Translations under genes and position numbers: made by a program | Shown here: positions 1 through 7,647 of the stretch, piece by piece | Numbering within the stretch: the stretch's first letter is position 1 | How the letters are laid out: every line of letters starts with the position of its first letter | Assembly (NCBI GenBank): GCA_039105265.1 | Contig: JAPFFF010000036.1 | Coordinates: 744,001 to 808,000, forward strand | Reading direction: 5' to 3' | Source: Tritrichomonas musculus | Taxonomy: Eukaryota; Parabasalia; Tritrichomonadida; Tritrichomonadidae | Length of the DNA: 64,000 nt | Notes under the pieces: model-generated | Seen by the model: only the letters and a program-made list of their open reading frames with translations | Told to the model about the DNA's origin: nothing | The model's database searches: none

Positions 1-371
1 CTCACATAGACTATCATATGAAATGGGTTATTTTTGAGTCTACTCATTTGAATGATATCACGAATAACTGTGTGACTCTTACCTTTGCCTTGAGAAGCTA
101 CCAGTATGTTCAAAGTATTGTACCAAGCATATATTCCGTTAGCGATTGGTCTTATGGATGCATTCGTGATTCTATCCCTATTCTTGGAATAGGCCTCACT
201 CATAGCTTCATCAACATCAAACCTCTTGGAAACCGGTTGCTGCTTCTGGAACATAGAACGCAGTTCCTGCTCAAATGTGTCAAAATCTATTGGCTCTCCA
301 CTGGAACTGTCTGATAATTCGATAGATGTATAATCAAAAAGAGTTGGCTGCAGGCGTTTATAATACAACAT
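1..371 (-). CDS. Polinton packaging ATPase (FtsK/HerA type), N-terminal part
   Basis: The minus-strand frame starts at an ATG at 371 and runs off the left edge of the window, giving 123 residues of the N-terminus. A Walker A loop of the form ASQGKGKS lies at residues 92-99, followed by a short helix and a beta strand, as in the genome-packaging ATPases of Polintons. These enzymes pump element DNA into a capsid. The first ~70 residues are acidic and look flexible. A TTATTTTTG box sits 5 bases upstream of the start. The second Polinton here has a complete ATPase (26,600-27,451) with the same kind of loop. The assignment follows from the loop and from neighbouring capsid genes; the rest of the protein lies outside the window. 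Confidence 0.75.
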   Translation of the reverse strand, partial: MLYYKRLQPTLFDYTSIELSDSSSGEPIDFDTFEQELRSMFQKQQPVSKRFDVDEAMSEAYSKNRDRITNASIRPIANGIYAWYNTLNILVASQGKGKSHTVIRDIIQMSRLKNNPFHMIVYV

Positions 372-376
372 TTAAT

Positions 377-385
377 CAAAAATAA
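377..385 (-). promoter_or_regulatory. TTATTTTTG box before the ATPase gene
   Basis: Exact TTATTTTTG on the minus strand, 5 bases before the ATPase start codon. The same box stands just upstream of several other genes in both Polintons, so it is a candidate core promoter. This is inference from recurrence. Confidence 0.45.
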
Positions 386-391
386 AGCTTT

Positions 392-541
392 TCAGGCGTA
401 TAATGTGCGTCTCAGCTCATCGGTCAACTCAGGTGGTTCATCCTCTGCAGTAAACGATACCAATATTAGTAGTTCAATTATGTTGGTCGCTAGTATCAAC
501 CCTAATAATATATTCATGATGATCTCGCTTGCAAGTGACAT
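392..541 (-). CDS. small single-span membrane protein
   Basis: A 49-residue minus-strand frame with its own ATG, placed between the ATPase and the capsid-neighbour gene. Residues about 8-30 are strongly hydrophobic (ILLGLILATNIIELLILVSF region) and are followed by an acidic, proline-containing tail ending in RRTLYA. This is the profile of a one-pass membrane protein. No family is recognised. Polinton set 2 has a protein of almost the same size and design (23,307-23,459), which supports a real gene rather than a chance frame. The role is unknown; a membrane-linked virion or entry protein is possible but not shown. Confidence 0.5.
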   Translation of the reverse strand: MSLASEIIMNILLGLILATNIIELLILVSFTAEDEPPELTDELRRTLYA

Positions 542-551
542 TTATGAAAAT

Positions 552-1184
552 TTAAATACAAATTTTGAGTGATATTGAGTGTCTTATGAGCTCGGTCCAT
601 ACATGGTTATATCCATATTTCAATTCATTGGATACCCCATTTTTGGATACCAATATCTTATCAATCTTCATGTACTTCGAATTTGAAACACAGCCCGTAC
701 ACCCACTGTCCTCATTTATAACCAACTCAACCTTGTCAGCCTTAGTGAGTATTTTAATGAGCTCCATCAATGTGTTGCTATGGCACACAAGATAGTTGTT
801 CATCCTCAATGGATTCGTTTCATAGATACTCAGCAATATCTCGAGGAATTTATTTTTGGTATCCAAGTCCTCACCATCAAGTTCTATTGAACGTTCTAGA
901 GGAGGATTGTTTATTGGAGCAACTGATGGATATGCACCAGTTGTCGAGGGTGTAGTAAAATTTGCATTCTGGGTGCCATTTTGAGGATATCCCCCTTCAG
1001 TATATCCCATTTGAGGTTGCACTTGAGGTTGCATCTGTGGAACTTGAGGATAATCCCCTTCAGTATAAGCTACTGGTTGTACAGGTGGAGGTCTATTCGC
1101 AGCAATCTTAATATTCACATTCTGCTCCTGTTTAACACTAGCATCGTTTTCACTTGATAGAATTCTAGCCTTATGGAGAGTCAT
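552..1184 (-). CDS. capsid-neighbour protein, conserved in both Polintons
   Basis: A protein of 210 residues starting at the ATG at 1184. Residues about 30-90 are proline/glutamine-rich with repeated YTEGGYPQ-like units and look disordered. The C-terminal ~90 residues form a compact domain with a helix (NTLMELIKILTKAD), a strand pair and a GCTGC cysteine motif. The same C-terminal domain is visible in the 22,425-22,973 protein of set 2, which has a matching PGCC motif. In both elements the gene lies close to the major capsid gene on the same strand. I do not recognise a named family. Conserved position suggests a structural or assembly role. A TATTTTTG box is 11 bases upstream. Confidence 0.7.
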   Translation of the reverse strand: MTLHKARILSSENDASVKQEQNVNIKIAANRPPPVQPVAYTEGDYPQVPQMQPQVQPQMGYTEGGYPQNGTQNANFTTPSTTGAYPSVAPINNPPLERSIELDGEDLDTKNKFLEILLSIYETNPLRMNNYLVCHSNTLMELIKILTKADKVELVINEDSGCTGCVSNSKYMKIDKILVSKNGVSNELKYGYNHVWTELIRHSISLKICI

Positions 1185-1194
1185 TTCCAAAGTA

Positions 1195-1202
1195 CAAAAA
1201 TA
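1195..1202 (-). promoter_or_regulatory. TATTTTTG box
   Basis: TATTTTTG on the minus strand, 11 bases upstream of the 1184 start codon. It is one of a set of similar boxes before Polinton genes and helps choose the ATG at 1184 over the upstream in-frame TTG. Confidence 0.4.
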
Positions 1203-1226
1203 TTTTTACCCCTAATGCTATATTTC

Positions 1227-3095
1227 TTAAGCCATTTCTGGGTCAACTTGTGAGCCAGCTGGTGATTCATCATCAACATATTCAAGACCATCGAGTGAGA
1301 GCTTAAAGTATGTGTCTCTACATAAACAGAGTTGTACAGGTGGTGGTCTAACAACAGCTCCACTTGGTTCAATAATATTATAATATGTATCATTATTGCC
1401 AGTGAATATTGGTTGACCATTGACTTGAATTTGGATATTACCTTTGCCACCATCTAAGCCATCATAACAGTATCCAGCAGATGCTCTCTCAGTTTGGACA
1501 TTGAATACAAATGATGTGGCATCACTCAATGTATTCTTATATCTATTTCCATCAACATCATTCTTGGGCATAGTGAAGCTATCCTCAAATTCCTTAGTAC
1601 ATTGGAGTGTGATGCTATCCAAATCGCCAGCTGTTAGTTGACTCTCGAAGAATCTAGCACCAATGGTACTAACATTCTCATCTGGGAAGTTCTTACCACC
1701 AATATTCAAATAACAATTTTGGTAAACGGGATTCTCAAATACGGTCAAATCGTTGTGATGCTTGGGGAACAATAATGACATGCTTGTGACATTTATTAAT
1801 GGGATATTCAATGTAGATTTGATTCCATTGGATGCAGCAGCAATTGGGAATGCATGATAATCTACCTTTTGGGATGGAATTATCAGTCCTTCACGTAATA
1901 TGGATTCGATACCCGCACGAGTGGCTTCACAAACACCATATCCTTGCATGTTGGATTTACATAAAGTGATAGTCATTCGGTTAACGGTGAGAGTTGCCGG
2001 TTGCGATTCATATTTAAGTTCATTATTCTCTTCAACGATTTCAATTGTCATATAGTCTTCAATAGTACCTGTGTAATCGGGATTATGGCGTGCAATCTCC
2101 TTTAAATTCATAGTCTTCTTAATACCGAATTTCTCATATTCCTCATCTGTAAATTCGAAAGTGATTTCAATTGGTGTATCATTAACTGGAGTTCCATGTT
2201 CGGCACAAATATTGTACTTAAATTTGATTGTATTATCGAATACCCCTGGTATAAGTGCTTCATTACCAATTTGCGTAAATTGCCTCTTGAGTTTACCACG
2301 AGCCTTGATCTCACGCAATTGCTCCAACTGCTTCATTGTAATATGATCATCATCTTCCAAGAATGCCTTTGCTTCAGCAACCGTATATGGATCAATAACT
2401 GCCCATACAAGACCTGCTGGACTGACTTGGAATCTAATAGATAAATCACCAATGATTCCATTGGGGAATAAATCGAATGCCTGCAATGCAAGCAAGTCAT
2501 CAAATGGTATATTCAAATCGAATTCAGTAGTGGTCTTCCCATTGGCTTTGAAATCATTGAGATTAACATAAACACCTGCATGAGTTTGACTATAATTTGA
2601 AACATTCTCCCATAAGCTGTGAACGAATCTGCGGCGTTTCTTCTCGGTTTCTGGTTTCAAAACTGAGTATAGGAAGCCCTCACGAATGCATTCATTTTGC
2701 TGATATCCAACATTGACATTGTTATGGAGAATCTCCAGCCTGTCGAATAATTGGTTCGAGGACTTGAATCCCACAAACAATTTGTAGAGGTTATCAGGAT
2801 CTTCAATCAATTGTAATTTAGCAGTATCGGTGTTCAATTGCAAATCAAGTTTGATGTGGAATGTGAGGAAACCTTTATCAACATCACTAATAAAGTGGTC
2901 GGGGTGCGTTAATGAAATCTGTGAGTACTGACCTTGATGGAATGGTGCTGGTTGGTCATGGCAATCAACAGTTCTAAATGAGAAGCTTCTGGTACCATCA
3001 TTGGTATTAATAATGTTTCTCATCTTCTGGAATGTCTCCATAACATTACCAGCCTCGTACATCAAGTTGTGAGCTCTTTCGTTCCTATATTTCAT
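1227..3095 (-). CDS. Polinton major capsid protein (double jelly-roll type), set 1
   Basis: A protein of 622 residues if the ATG at 3095 is used. The frame is open further upstream, but that stretch is the antisense of the 3142-3393 gene and has no capsid features. The protein lines up with the 23,651-25,237 protein of set 2: both have an N-terminal region about a bead-like PAPFHQGQ / SAPIHAGS motif, then a GFK segment with DRLEILHNN / EKYEILSNG, then an IP-D-L strand region ending in GLVWAVIDP / GLVWCPVGP. This pattern and size fit the double jelly-roll capsid protein of Polintons. It would form the hexons of an icosahedral shell. The homology between the two is seen directly; the fold is inferred from the family. 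Confidence 0.8.
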   Translation of the reverse strand: MKYRNERAHNLMYEAGNVMETFQKMRNIINTNDGTRSFSFRTVDCHDQPAPFHQGQYSQISLTHPDHFISDVDKGFLTFHIKLDLQLNTDTAKLQLIEDPDNLYKLFVGFKSSNQLFDRLEILHNNVNVGYQQNECIREGFLYSVLKPETEKKRRRFVHSLWENVSNYSQTHAGVYVNLNDFKANGKTTTEFDLNIPFDDLLALQAFDLFPNGIIGDLSIRFQVSPAGLVWAVIDPYTVAEAKAFLEDDDHITMKQLEQLREIKARGKLKRQFTQIGNEALIPGVFDNTIKFKYNICAEHGTPVNDTPIEITFEFTDEEYEKFGIKKTMNLKEIARHNPDYTGTIEDYMTIEIVEENNELKYESQPATLTVNRMTITLCKSNMQGYGVCEATRAGIESILREGLIIPSQKVDYHAFPIAAASNGIKSTLNIPLINVTSMSLLFPKHHNDLTVFENPVYQNCYLNIGGKNFPDENVSTIGARFFESQLTAGDLDSITLQCTKEFEDSFTMPKNDVDGNRYKNTLSDATSFVFNVQTERASAGYCYDGLDGGKGNIQIQVNGQPIFTGNNDTYYNIIEPSGAVVRPPPVQLCLCRDTYFKLSLDGLEYVDDESPAGSQVDPEMA

Positions 3096-3141
3096 TTGTA
3101 CCTTGGAAAAAACCAGGAAATCACATTTTTTTATATACCAA

Positions 3142-3393
3142 ATGGGCATTGGTATCTTCAGGAAGATAAAAGATGGATTCCGCAAAGTGGGATCTACACT
3201 CAGGAATGTCGCGCAGAGAGTTGTTGATAAGCTACCTACAGTTGTCAATGTTGGTAGACAAATCATTGATAGGGTCAAACCAATTGCAGGATTGATACCT
3301 GGTGCAGGTGGACTACTTGATACAATTGATAGAGGTTTGGGAACGGTTGGTAAGGCTGGTGAAATAGGTAAATCCATATTGGATAAAGTTTAA
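3142..3393 (+). CDS. small glycine-rich amphipathic virion-type protein
   Basis: An 83-residue protein starting MGIGIFRKIKDGFRKVG. It has a basic amphipathic N-terminal helix, then a hydrophobic glycine-rich centre (IAGLIPGAGGLLDT) and a second amphipathic segment. The glycine after the start Met could be a myristoylation site. The 26,167-26,571 protein of set 2 has the same plan. Small basic amphipathic proteins of this sort serve as internal or membrane-acting virion proteins in adenovirus-like and Polinton systems; that role is inferred. The gene is divergent from the capsid gene, with only 46 bases between the two start codons, so they may share a promoter region. Confidence 0.6.
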   Translation: MGIGIFRKIKDGFRKVGSTLRNVAQRVVDKLPTVVNVGRQIIDRVKPIAGLIPGAGGLLDTIDRGLGTVGKAGEIGKSILDKV

Positions 3394-3423
3394 TCATCAC
3401 CAAATATCCACATACATATGAAT

Positions 3424-3432
3424 TTATTTTTG
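3424..3432 (+). promoter_or_regulatory. TTATTTTTG box
   Basis: Exact TTATTTTTG 11 bases before the ATG at 3444; candidate core promoter shared with other Polinton genes here. Confidence 0.45.
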
Positions 3433-3443
3433 CCTGTTTTGAA

Positions 3444-3905
3444 ATGAATACAGATAATGTGAAACATTTAGCCCAATGCGATATTAAGGTCATAAACGAT
3501 AATAAGCTGGAGCAGCGTACGTTCAACTCAGTAGAGGAGTTCGACCTGTTCTACCAGAAGTACAAAGATATGTTCAATGAGAAGACCACCAATTATCTCA
3601 ATAAAACCTACAAAATTATCACCCCTGAGTGTGAGTACAGGATTACCAAACGCACCGGCAAGGATGGCTCCAATAATGTGTTTCTCAAGAAAATCTCTAA
3701 GCAAGCCGATAACGATAACCTCGTGGAGATCCAATTTGCAAACATTCGAGCTGACATAAATGTATTGCAGTCATCATTAGATTCGTATTCCAAACGGATT
3801 ACCACTTTGGAGAACACCATTGGCATGATCACTACAAAAATAAATCAGCTCACCAATACTGTGAATGAATGTACTGATGCTGTGAACAACCTCCTAAGAC
3901 ATTAA
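3444..3905 (+). CDS. coiled-coil protein of unknown role
   Basis: A 153-residue protein. The first ~80 residues look globular and charged. From about residue 90 to the end there is a heptad-like pattern of I, L and V (DINVLQSSLDSYSKRITTLE and on), so it probably ends in a parallel coiled coil. No family is recognised. It lies between the amphipathic protein and the integrase and overlaps the end of the opposite-strand 3902-4129 gene by 4 bases. A trimeric or dimeric structural role would fit the coil, but nothing more can be said. Confidence 0.6.
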   Translation: MNTDNVKHLAQCDIKVINDNKLEQRTFNSVEEFDLFYQKYKDMFNEKTTNYLNKTYKIITPECEYRITKRTGKDGSNNVFLKKISKQADNDNLVEIQFANIRADINVLQSSLDSYSKRITTLENTIGMITTKINQLTNTVNECTDAVNNLLRH

Positions 3906-4129
3906 ATTTTTGAATTATTTGGGACTACCTGGTGATTGAGCGAGTGGTGTATCGCTGATGATGTTGATTTAATAACTGGGTCATGTATAATACACCCCTT
4001 ATCTTCATATTTTTGGATTGTAGGTTTGGTACAACTCATGGTTCGCATATTTCGCATGTGGCGTTCCAGGTGATTGAAATACGTAAGCCCATTAGAATCT
4101 TTTAATACACGGCGTTCCTCATAAGACAT
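3902..4129 (-). CDS. small hypothetical protein
   Basis: A 75-residue minus-strand frame starting MSYEERRVLKDSNGLTYF. It is rich in H, N, R and S, with two cysteines. The start ATG is preceded by an AT-rich stretch like that of neighbouring genes (GATTAAATG), and the gene fills the gap between two plus-strand genes with minimal overlap. No family is recognised. It could be a chance frame, but size, start context and fit between neighbours favour a real small gene. Confidence 0.45.
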   Translation of the reverse strand: MSYEERRVLKDSNGLTYFNHLERHMRNMRTMSCTKPTIQKYEDKGCIIHDPVIKSTSSAIHHSLNHQVVPNNSKI

Positions 4130-4163
4130 TTAATCTTGAAAAAACACTTTTTTTCGTATCTAA

Positions 4164-4397
4164 ATGACTGAATTGAGTGAATACAAGAAAGAGATTCCAG
4201 AGTTGAAGCGCATCAAGCATGATCTCAAGGAGAAGTGCTATTTGTATAAGGGTCATCTCAATAACATCAAAGGTGGCATGCTGGGTAGCAATGGTCTTGC
4301 CGTTCGTGAATCACTGATTGAAGATATTAATAGTTTGAAGGAAAAGGTTGCCAAACTCGAGAATGAGTTAGCTGAATTATCAAGCGATAACCATTAA
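4164..4397 (+). CDS. small coiled-coil protein
   Basis: A 77-residue, highly charged protein. Residues 1-30 are rich in K and E (ELSEYKKEIPELKRIKHDL), and residues 50-73 form a clear leucine/valine heptad (INSLKEKVAKLENELAEL). It probably oligomerises through this coil. It sits directly upstream of the integrase gene on the same strand. No family is recognised. Confidence 0.6.
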   Translation: MTELSEYKKEIPELKRIKHDLKEKCYLYKGHLNNIKGGMLGSNGLAVRESLIEDINSLKEKVAKLENELAELSSDNH

Positions 4398-4451
4398 ATT
4401 CCCAGGGTCGTAATATTGCTAGGATGTATTCCATACTCCCGATTGAGACCA

Positions 4452-4460
4452 TTATTTTTG
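4452..4460 (+). promoter_or_regulatory. TTATTTTTG box before integrase
   Basis: Exact TTATTTTTG 8 bases before the integrase ATG at 4469; same box and spacing class as other Polinton genes. Confidence 0.45.
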
Positions 4461-4468
4461 CACATTAA

Positions 4469-5731
4469 ATGATGCACAAGCTCTCAGTCCCACAGGGGAT
4501 GACTGATAACAAGAAATCATTCAAGATATTCGATAATGAGTACAAGTCATTGCTCAAGTACCCATTCAAATCTAAAATATCAAAATTGGACCCATCACTG
4601 TTTATCGTCAACCCCGAGTATCATCATGAACCATTCGTTAAGGACTTCAAATTGAAACCATGTAATTCTTATTCAAAACCGGATTTCTCATTTGAACCTG
4701 GCTGCTGGGAGGTCGATTTGATGTTTGTGAAGTACACTACGAAGGAACATGGAATACCTCCTGGTTATAAATTGGTACCCCATGAAACCATTTACCTCAT
4801 CATGGTGAATGTCAACACGCGATATCTAATTGTGGAACCGCTTAAGGACAAACTAGCTGATACCATTAAGGATGCATACGCCAAAATCATTCTCGATAAA
4901 TATGATGACTTCAAATTTAATACCATCAAATGTGATGGTGAAAATAATCTACTAAAAGTGCTTGATGTGGCAAATCAAACTGATGAAAATAGGGAAATAG
5001 CCAATGGCACTAAAAATGTGCTATTCAATAAAAATGCACTGATCGTTAATAAATCCAAACATAGCAACTCTCACAAAATCGTTGATGCAACCATTAGGAC
5101 ACTCCGCAATGCATTCGGTTTAGATAATCGTCGAATTGGAGACCCTTTCCTGATGCAACAGATGGTCCACTACTATAACAACACACCGCATCGTTCTCTA
5201 CGAATGCCCAATCCCAATTATCGAGATGATGAGTATTATGACCAGTATCTGGCTAAAGAGCCTAAGTGGATATACTATACACCCAATCAAATGCAGCACA
5301 ACCCTGATTTGGAATGGAGATACATCAGGGATTGCCAACGGAGGCTACGTCGAATCAAAAATAATATGCAAATGGATGGTCTACTGAGCTATCACAAGGG
5401 TAATATCATATTGATCCATTACGATACATCCAAAACTGAGAAGAAGCATGAGAAGCAGAGGCGTGTGTTCAATGAGATTGCTGAATTCATAAGATACCAT
5501 AATGGGAACGTCGAATGCAAATTGCTGAACCCATATCGTAGATTCCAGTTGAATGCTGATAAGCAAGCAGGAACTGCGTTCTATGTGCCGTATATCAAAA
5601 CCAAAACTGGTCGAACGCCAATGACTGATGATGAGCGAGCTACTATAACAATCCCCATCATGTACACCCGATTCGTGGCACCCAATTATGAATCACTGGG
5701 TGAAGACTATAAGCAGTACTTTGCTATCTAA
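4469..5731 (+). CDS. Polinton integrase (retroviral RVE type), set 1
   Basis: A 420-residue protein. The RNase-H-like integrase core spans about residues 75-235: GCWEVDLMF with Asp83, a strand region with NVNTRYLIVEPLKDK, then IKCDGEN with Asp156, and a helix followed by YNNTPHRSLRMPNP, the usual end of the core. The C-terminal part (about 300-400) resembles an SH3-like DNA-binding domain also seen in the set 2 integrase. The enzyme would insert the element DNA into the host chromosome. The next gene starts 4 bases after the stop codon, so the two may be transcribed together. Confidence 0.85.
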   Translation: MMHKLSVPQGMTDNKKSFKIFDNEYKSLLKYPFKSKISKLDPSLFIVNPEYHHEPFVKDFKLKPCNSYSKPDFSFEPGCWEVDLMFVKYTTKEHGIPPGYKLVPHETIYLIMVNVNTRYLIVEPLKDKLADTIKDAYAKIILDKYDDFKFNTIKCDGENNLLKVLDVANQTDENREIANGTKNVLFNKNALIVNKSKHSNSHKIVDATIRTLRNAFGLDNRRIGDPFLMQQMVHYYNNTPHRSLRMPNPNYRDDEYYDQYLAKEPKWIYYTPNQMQHNPDLEWRYIRDCQRRLRRIKNNMQMDGLLSYHKGNIILIHYDTSKTEKKHEKQRRVFNEIAEFIRYHNGNVECKLLNPYRRFQLNADKQAGTAFYVPYIKTKTGRTPMTDDERATITIPIMYTRFVAPNYESLGEDYKQYFAI

Positions 5732-5734
5732 TAA

Positions 5735-6067
5735 ATGCCAAAGCGCTATTTCCATACGCAAACCACCGAATTTACATTACCTGAGGATTTCATATATAGT
5801 CGCAACAAGAAATACATCGTAGTGCAGTATGTAGGGGCTATCGTAAATAAGACCATAATCGGTGATTTAATGGTACACTCAGACATTGTTGAATTCGACC
5901 CATACTGCGACCACTTCATAATGTTAGCCAACAGGCGGCAAACTAAGTATCGCAAATATGAGATGCTCAACAGGACCAAGCGGGATTTCAAAATATGGTT
6001 CACAGACCTGTATGGCAATGAGATAAAACCTGATGCATTCGTGCTATCATGCTTGCTAATATATTGA
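5735..6067 (+). CDS. small beta-rich protein, possible minor capsid piece
   Basis: A 110-residue protein starting MPKRYFHTQTTEFTLPEDF. It is rich in aromatic and beta-forming residues and ends KIWFTDLYGNEIKPDAFVL. The last ~50 residues resemble the C-terminus of the set 2 protein at 28,546-29,886, where the same kind of W-I-x-F-x-D then NEI pattern precedes a final hydrophobic strand. Such a motif in a beta-sandwich would fit a penton or minor capsid domain, but this is inferred from similarity inside the window only. It lies 4 bases after the integrase stop. Confidence 0.55.
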   Translation: MPKRYFHTQTTEFTLPEDFIYSRNKKYIVVQYVGAIVNKTIIGDLMVHSDIVEFDPYCDHFIMLANRRQTKYRKYEMLNRTKRDFKIWFTDLYGNEIKPDAFVLSCLLIY

Positions 6068-6144
6068 ATATAGAATGCAGTTCGCTAGCGCTCGGCAATG
6101 AAATTGCTTCCTGCTTGGGTTACCGAATAAGCCTCTAAATGAGT

Positions 6145-6153
6145 TTATTTTTG
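6145..6153 (+). promoter_or_regulatory. TTATTTTTG box
   Basis: Exact TTATTTTTG 5 bases before the ATG at 6159; candidate promoter box of the Polinton. Confidence 0.45.
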
Positions 6154-6158
6154 GGTAA

Positions 6159-7640
6159 ATGAATGATGACTACTTTGAGGTTTATACATTGAAACCAGGT
6201 CAATATCGTGAATTAAAATATTCAAAATATTTATCAGCGGTATACCTTGATGTCGATAAATCTACTAAATTATATTTCCCACGTGATTTAGTTCCACCAC
6301 CAGTCGTTCATGACTACACGATTGATAAAAATGGAGCTACATTCACAATGACATCACATGAAAAAGTTCCTACATACATATGGGAATCTAGATATGTGCC
6401 ATCAGCGAATGACTTTTGTATGATACTAGTTCGAGGACCCAATAATCATAAACTTTATCCAAAATCGTATATCGCCTATCACAGAAATATTTTCAAGGAA
6501 ACTGTTCTTGCAAACACAACTAAAAGACCTGGTGATTATGTTATAGGGTTTGAGATAGCGGTTTATTCAAATCATTTGCTTCTACCAGAAATATATTGTT
6601 TTGAACAAGATCCTTTATACCCGTCAAACCAGACAGCTCAACAAGATAGTCGTCCAAAACCCATTCAATTTTCATTCTCAAGCGATGAAGTTTTTAGTAA
6701 GTCTCCACCTAGTAAAAATATTTTGGTTAATAATGGGACTGCCCCATTTGAGAAAAAAACTAAGGATTGGTATCATGAACACACATCATATCACCCTCGA
6801 CAAAAACTTATATGTAATGATTACACGGATGAGGCTAGTGAGAGTAGTGATAATGAACAAAATACATATGACCCGCATGAAGCTGAGTATAGGGATTATC
6901 AGGTGAGAAATCAAAATAAAATTAGTCCAAGTGGTGTATATATGTCTACCGATAAGAGACCAGGTACGAAGTCCGTTGTTGCTCGAAAAACAAATGGTTC
7001 ACTCCAAGAATATCGAGTTGGGAAACGTGCGATGACTGATATACGACGCAAGCAGTCATATAAATATCAAAAATATCAGGGTGACGCTCAAACTCTCAAT
7101 CCTAGAAGTACATATGACTCGCAGAGTGGTTACTCGCAGAGGCTCGACACTAGGAGCGATGATGAGTATTCTAGTGAATCAAATGTTGATGATGATTATG
7201 CTCCACGAAGTAGTTCACGTAGACAGCACAGTCTGTATCGTAATGGACTTAGAGACAGGACTCGTGAGCAGGAATCACAAGATAACTCCAATACTAGAAC
7301 ACCTGAGCAGAAGGTACTTCGTACTTCATCTAGAAAGCATTCCAGTTCAGTGAAGACATCGCAGTCTGTGAAATTTGGTAAATCATTTAAACCATATCGG
7401 GAGAAATTCACACCACAATTCAAGGGGAATACCATGGACACCACATTTGAGTATGAGAGTAGTCGTGAGTATGGAACACTTCCTGAATATAGTGAGCAGG
7501 AGCTAAGTTCTCAATATGAGGAGGAGGAGCCTGAACGTGAACCTGAACCCCAACCACCTCGTAGGCATAAACGCAATGCAAAAATAATATCCAAACCCAG
7601 CCAAAAGCGTGAGAATTTCTTTGACCGATTCAAGCAATAG
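6159..7640 (+). CDS. two-part protein with disordered S/R/E-rich tail
   Basis: A 493-residue protein. Residues 1-150 look folded and beta-rich (LKPGQYRELKYSKYLSAVYL and on). Residues about 160-493 are low complexity: many S, R, E, Y, Q and D, with stretches such as RSSSRRQHS and a final acidic/proline run followed by basic RRHKRNAK. The tail is probably disordered and could bind nucleic acid or other virion proteins. No family is recognised. It follows the beta-rich 110-residue gene and may belong to the same structural module. Confidence 0.65.
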   Translation: MNDDYFEVYTLKPGQYRELKYSKYLSAVYLDVDKSTKLYFPRDLVPPPVVHDYTIDKNGATFTMTSHEKVPTYIWESRYVPSANDFCMILVRGPNNHKLYPKSYIAYHRNIFKETVLANTTKRPGDYVIGFEIAVYSNHLLLPEIYCFEQDPLYPSNQTAQQDSRPKPIQFSFSSDEVFSKSPPSKNILVNNGTAPFEKKTKDWYHEHTSYHPRQKLICNDYTDEASESSDNEQNTYDPHEAEYRDYQVRNQNKISPSGVYMSTDKRPGTKSVVARKTNGSLQEYRVGKRAMTDIRRKQSYKYQKYQGDAQTLNPRSTYDSQSGYSQRLDTRSDDEYSSESNVDDDYAPRSSSRRQHSLYRNGLRDRTREQESQDNSNTRTPEQKVLRTSSRKHSSSVKTSQSVKFGKSFKPYREKFTPQFKGNTMDTTFEYESSREYGTLPEYSEQELSSQYEEEEPEREPEPQPPRRHKRNAKIISKPSQKRENFFDRFKQ

Positions 7641-7647
7641 TATATAC

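Noticed and set aside
18-314. Plus-strand frame at the left edge
   Set aside because: It is the antisense shadow of the packaging ATPase.
3103-3377. Longer N-terminus of the set 1 capsid protein
   Set aside because: This stretch is the antisense of the 3142-3393 gene, is Pro/Ser/Leu-rich and has no counterpart in the set 2 capsid protein.
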